Source: Zobellia galactanivorans (lineage in GTDB: Bacteria; Bacteroidota; Bacteroidia; Flavobacteriales; Flavobacteriaceae). Taken from it: a stretch of DNA of 64,000 nucleotides. Made by a program: the position numbers and the translations under genes. Of this stretch, positions 62,395 through 64,000 are shown piece by piece (position 1 is the stretch's first letter; the number at the start of each line of letters is the position of its first letter). The stretch spans positions 5,080,501 through 5,144,500 of the forward strand of contig NC_015844.1 of assembly GCF_000973105.1 (NCBI RefSeq), read 5' to 3'. The notes below the pieces were generated by a model. It made no database searches and was not told where the DNA came from. It saw nothing but the letters and a program-made list of their open reading frames with translations.

Positions 62395-63738
62395 CTATTT
62401 TTTAAAGTAGTTTATATTTTCACTTAAGTCGAAGACACTTGTTTTGTCGATCATATTCTCTACAATGCTACTACCAATAGCACTTCTATACCCACCGGCA
62501 CAATGAACTACAATTGGTTTATCCGTAGGAATATCACTTTTTGAATACCGCAGATCATTTAAAGGAATGTGAATGGCATTTTCAAACCATTTTTCTTCTG
62601 AAACCTCACTTTCATTTCTAATATCTAAAATAGTGTATTGCTCTTTACGGTTTTTGAATTTTTCAAAATCAAGAACATCTGAACTCTTTGCTGGTTCATT
62701 TGACAAGGTACATAGCTCAACAATTTGAGTTTCATAACCTATTTTGGCTATGCGATCAACTATTTTATCCCTGTCTTGTACAGAGCCTATGATAACATAA
62801 AACTTTTCCTCTGGTTTTATAAGTGTGCCCAACCATGTTTCCAATTTGTCATCTTCATCCCGGGCCATAATATTTATACTACCTGTGAGGTGGTTTTTTT
62901 TGTAGTCTTCTTGATCTCTAACGTCAACAATCAAGCTCCCTTTGGGAAGGCTTTTAACTCCAATTCTTAAAGGAACATCCGCCACATTTTTGGTGTAGCT
63001 GTCCACACCATTTTTATTTAGGTTTACATCAAATCCAAAATAGTTGGGAATAAATGGTTGGTCACTTAGAATGTAGTTTACAAATTCTTCTTCGGTTTGT
63101 TTCTTAAATGCCCAATTTCCCATTCTTTCATTGCCAAGTGTGCTAGAAGAATCAGAACTCATATTTTTACCACATAATGACCCAGCGCCGTGCGCTGGAT
63201 AAATAAGAGTGTCATCAGGTAAATGATTGAATTTAGTTAGAATCGTATTGTACATCATTTTAGCCAGCTCTTCTCTTTTCGCTTTCATGTTTCCTGCTTT
63301 CTCACGTAAGTCGGGTCTTCCAACATCTCCAATAAATAAAGTATCACCTGAGAACATCGCGTGTTTTCCTTTTTCATTCTTTGCTATAATGGTTATACCA
63401 TCAGGGGAATGTCCAGGAGTGTTAATAGCCGTAAGGCTTATTTCCCCTAGTTTAATACTGTTGCTATCATCAAATGATCGATGGGGGTAGTTTGCACCAA
63501 CTAATTTAGAAACGTAAATAGTTGCTCCCGTTTCATTATGGATTTGCAAATGGCTGCTTACAAAATCTGCGTGTGGATGTGTTTCAATTACAGCTACAAT
63601 CTTTGCTTTGTTTTGTTCTGCGAACCTATAATATGGCATTGGGTTTCGTGCTGGGTCTATCAATGCCATTTTCCCCTCACTAATAATTGCATATGAGTAA
63701 TGTGCCAATGGCTTATCTTGAAATTGTTTAATAGTCAT
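62395..63738 (-). CDS. Persulfide dioxygenase-rhodanese fusion (CstB-like)
   Basis: 447 residues. N-terminal MBL domain with ETHPHADFVSSH, NTPGHSPDGITI and MFSGDTLFIGDVGRPDL, the ETHE1/persulfide dioxygenase set. Then a rhodanese domain without active Cys (about 260-350, loop VIIGSVQDRDK) and a second with catalytic Cys in VVHCAGGYRSAIG. This MBL, pseudo-rhodanese, rhodanese order matches Staphylococcus CstB, which converts persulfides to thiosulfate. First gene of an operon with dps and a small protein. Confidence 0.92.
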   Translation of the reverse strand: MTIKQFQDKPLAHYSYAIISEGKMALIDPARNPMPYYRFAEQNKAKIVAVIETHPHADFVSSHLQIHNETGATIYVSKLVGANYPHRSFDDSNSIKLGEISLTAINTPGHSPDGITIIAKNEKGKHAMFSGDTLFIGDVGRPDLREKAGNMKAKREELAKMMYNTILTKFNHLPDDTLIYPAHGAGSLCGKNMSSDSSSTLGNERMGNWAFKKQTEEEFVNYILSDQPFIPNYFGFDVNLNKNGVDSYTKNVADVPLRIGVKSLPKGSLIVDVRDQEDYKKNHLTGSINIMARDEDDKLETWLGTLIKPEEKFYVIIGSVQDRDKIVDRIAKIGYETQIVELCTLSNEPAKSSDVLDFEKFKNRKEQYTILDIRNESEVSEEKWFENAIHIPLNDLRYSKSDIPTDKPIVVHCAGGYRSAIGSSIVENMIDKTSVFDLSENINYFKK

Positions 63739-63790
63739 AACGTAATTTTATATGTATAAATTTAATCAATATCAGTGGAGACAACAGTAA

Positions 63791-64000
63791 CCAAAGTTAC
63801 ATGTCATAGCCGTATGTCCGCAGGGCAAGGTGATACCCTTCACCAAGGTGTTCGACAATCACCGTACGGGCACCAAAATGAAGGAATATAGGGCACAAAA
63901 ACATGTTTGTATCGAGTGTTACTTGCGACGGACCTGTTTGGGCAAAAGCGCCCAAGAAAAGAAATTCAGTGTCACCTATTACCGGGCCGAGTACGAGCGT
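63791..64000 (+). mobile_element. IS1182-family transposase fragment, cut by window end
   Basis: A frame open from a TAA at 63788-63790 reads VCPQGKVIPFTKVFDNHRTG, then TKMKEYRAQKHVCIECYLRR and KSAQEKKFSVTYYRAEYER at the edge. The HRTGTK, C-x2-C and SVTYY features match the central DDE region of IS1182-type transposases. The N-terminal half is missing on the left, so this is a truncated copy whose right end is unknown. Confidence 0.8.

Overview
The window is a stretch of chromosome from a marine-type member of the Bacteroidota, most likely Flavobacteriaceae. The evidence is the gene families (fused two-domain E1 oxo-acid dehydrogenase, SUI1-like factor, DUF1835 protein, MutS2-like ATPase without Smr, DUF4369/TlpA lipoprotein), the many short lipoproteins, and promoters of the TTG-N19/20-TAnnTTTG type. 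The core DNA is moderately GC-rich for this family. Two stretches, about 4.9-15.2 kb and about 53.5-63.8 kb (interrupted by 55.3-57.3 kb), are visibly AT-rich and hold broken genes, repeats and insertion-sequence debris, so they look like accessory DNA.

Layout. 1-4.6 kb: the 3' part of an M1 metallopeptidase, a type-II sulfide:quinone oxidoreductase and a lipoprotein. 4.9-12.7 kb: an apparent zinc-homeostasis island. A Fur/Zur-type repressor is divergent from a MerC-like protein, a GTP cyclohydrolase I and a COG0523 GTPase. Facing them is an operon for a second COG0523 GTPase, an ABC ATPase, a permease with a histidine-rich extracytoplasmic loop, a secreted Cys-x2-Cys protein and a Tat-type alkaline phosphatase. 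Two GCAAC-N3-GTTGC palindromes overlap the divergent promoters. 13-15.2 kb: small secreted proteins, a frameshifted membrane gene, a strong 88-bp palindrome and Xer-like half-sites.

15.4-25.7 kb: a YceI protein, a TerC protein, then a compact minus-strand type III polyketide cluster (FAD oxidoreductase, methyltransferase, chalcone-synthase-like PKS, enoyl-reductase-like SDR, FabZ-like dehydratase, ketosynthase, acyl carrier protein, membrane protein). It looks able to make a dedicated acyl starter and turn it into a methylated, oxidised phenolic lipid. An OmpA-type lipoprotein and a lipocalin lipoprotein follow.

25.9-53.5 kb is ordinary core genome: E1 dehydrogenase, an IPNS-like oxygenase, SUI1-like factor, uridine phosphorylase, Ung, MutS2, DAACS transporter, AroC, an LpxH-like phosphoesterase, a D-lactate-dehydrogenase-like flavo-iron-sulfur protein, TlpA, rhomboid, an LpxL-like acyltransferase, GlmM, an AcpH-like protein and gamma-glutamyltransferase.

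53.5-64 kb: an orphan Imm33-type immunity protein, unknown secreted proteins, an MBL hydrolase/SDR pair, a DinB gene broken by a stop codon, a small membrane gene lacking a start codon, a methyltransferase and an SDR. At least two related copies of a ~135-140-bp repeat with GTTGCACAAC-type inverted ends are interspersed with them. An operon for a persulfide dioxygenase-rhodanese fusion, a Dps protein and a small conserved protein follows. The right edge cuts an IS1182-type transposase fragment.
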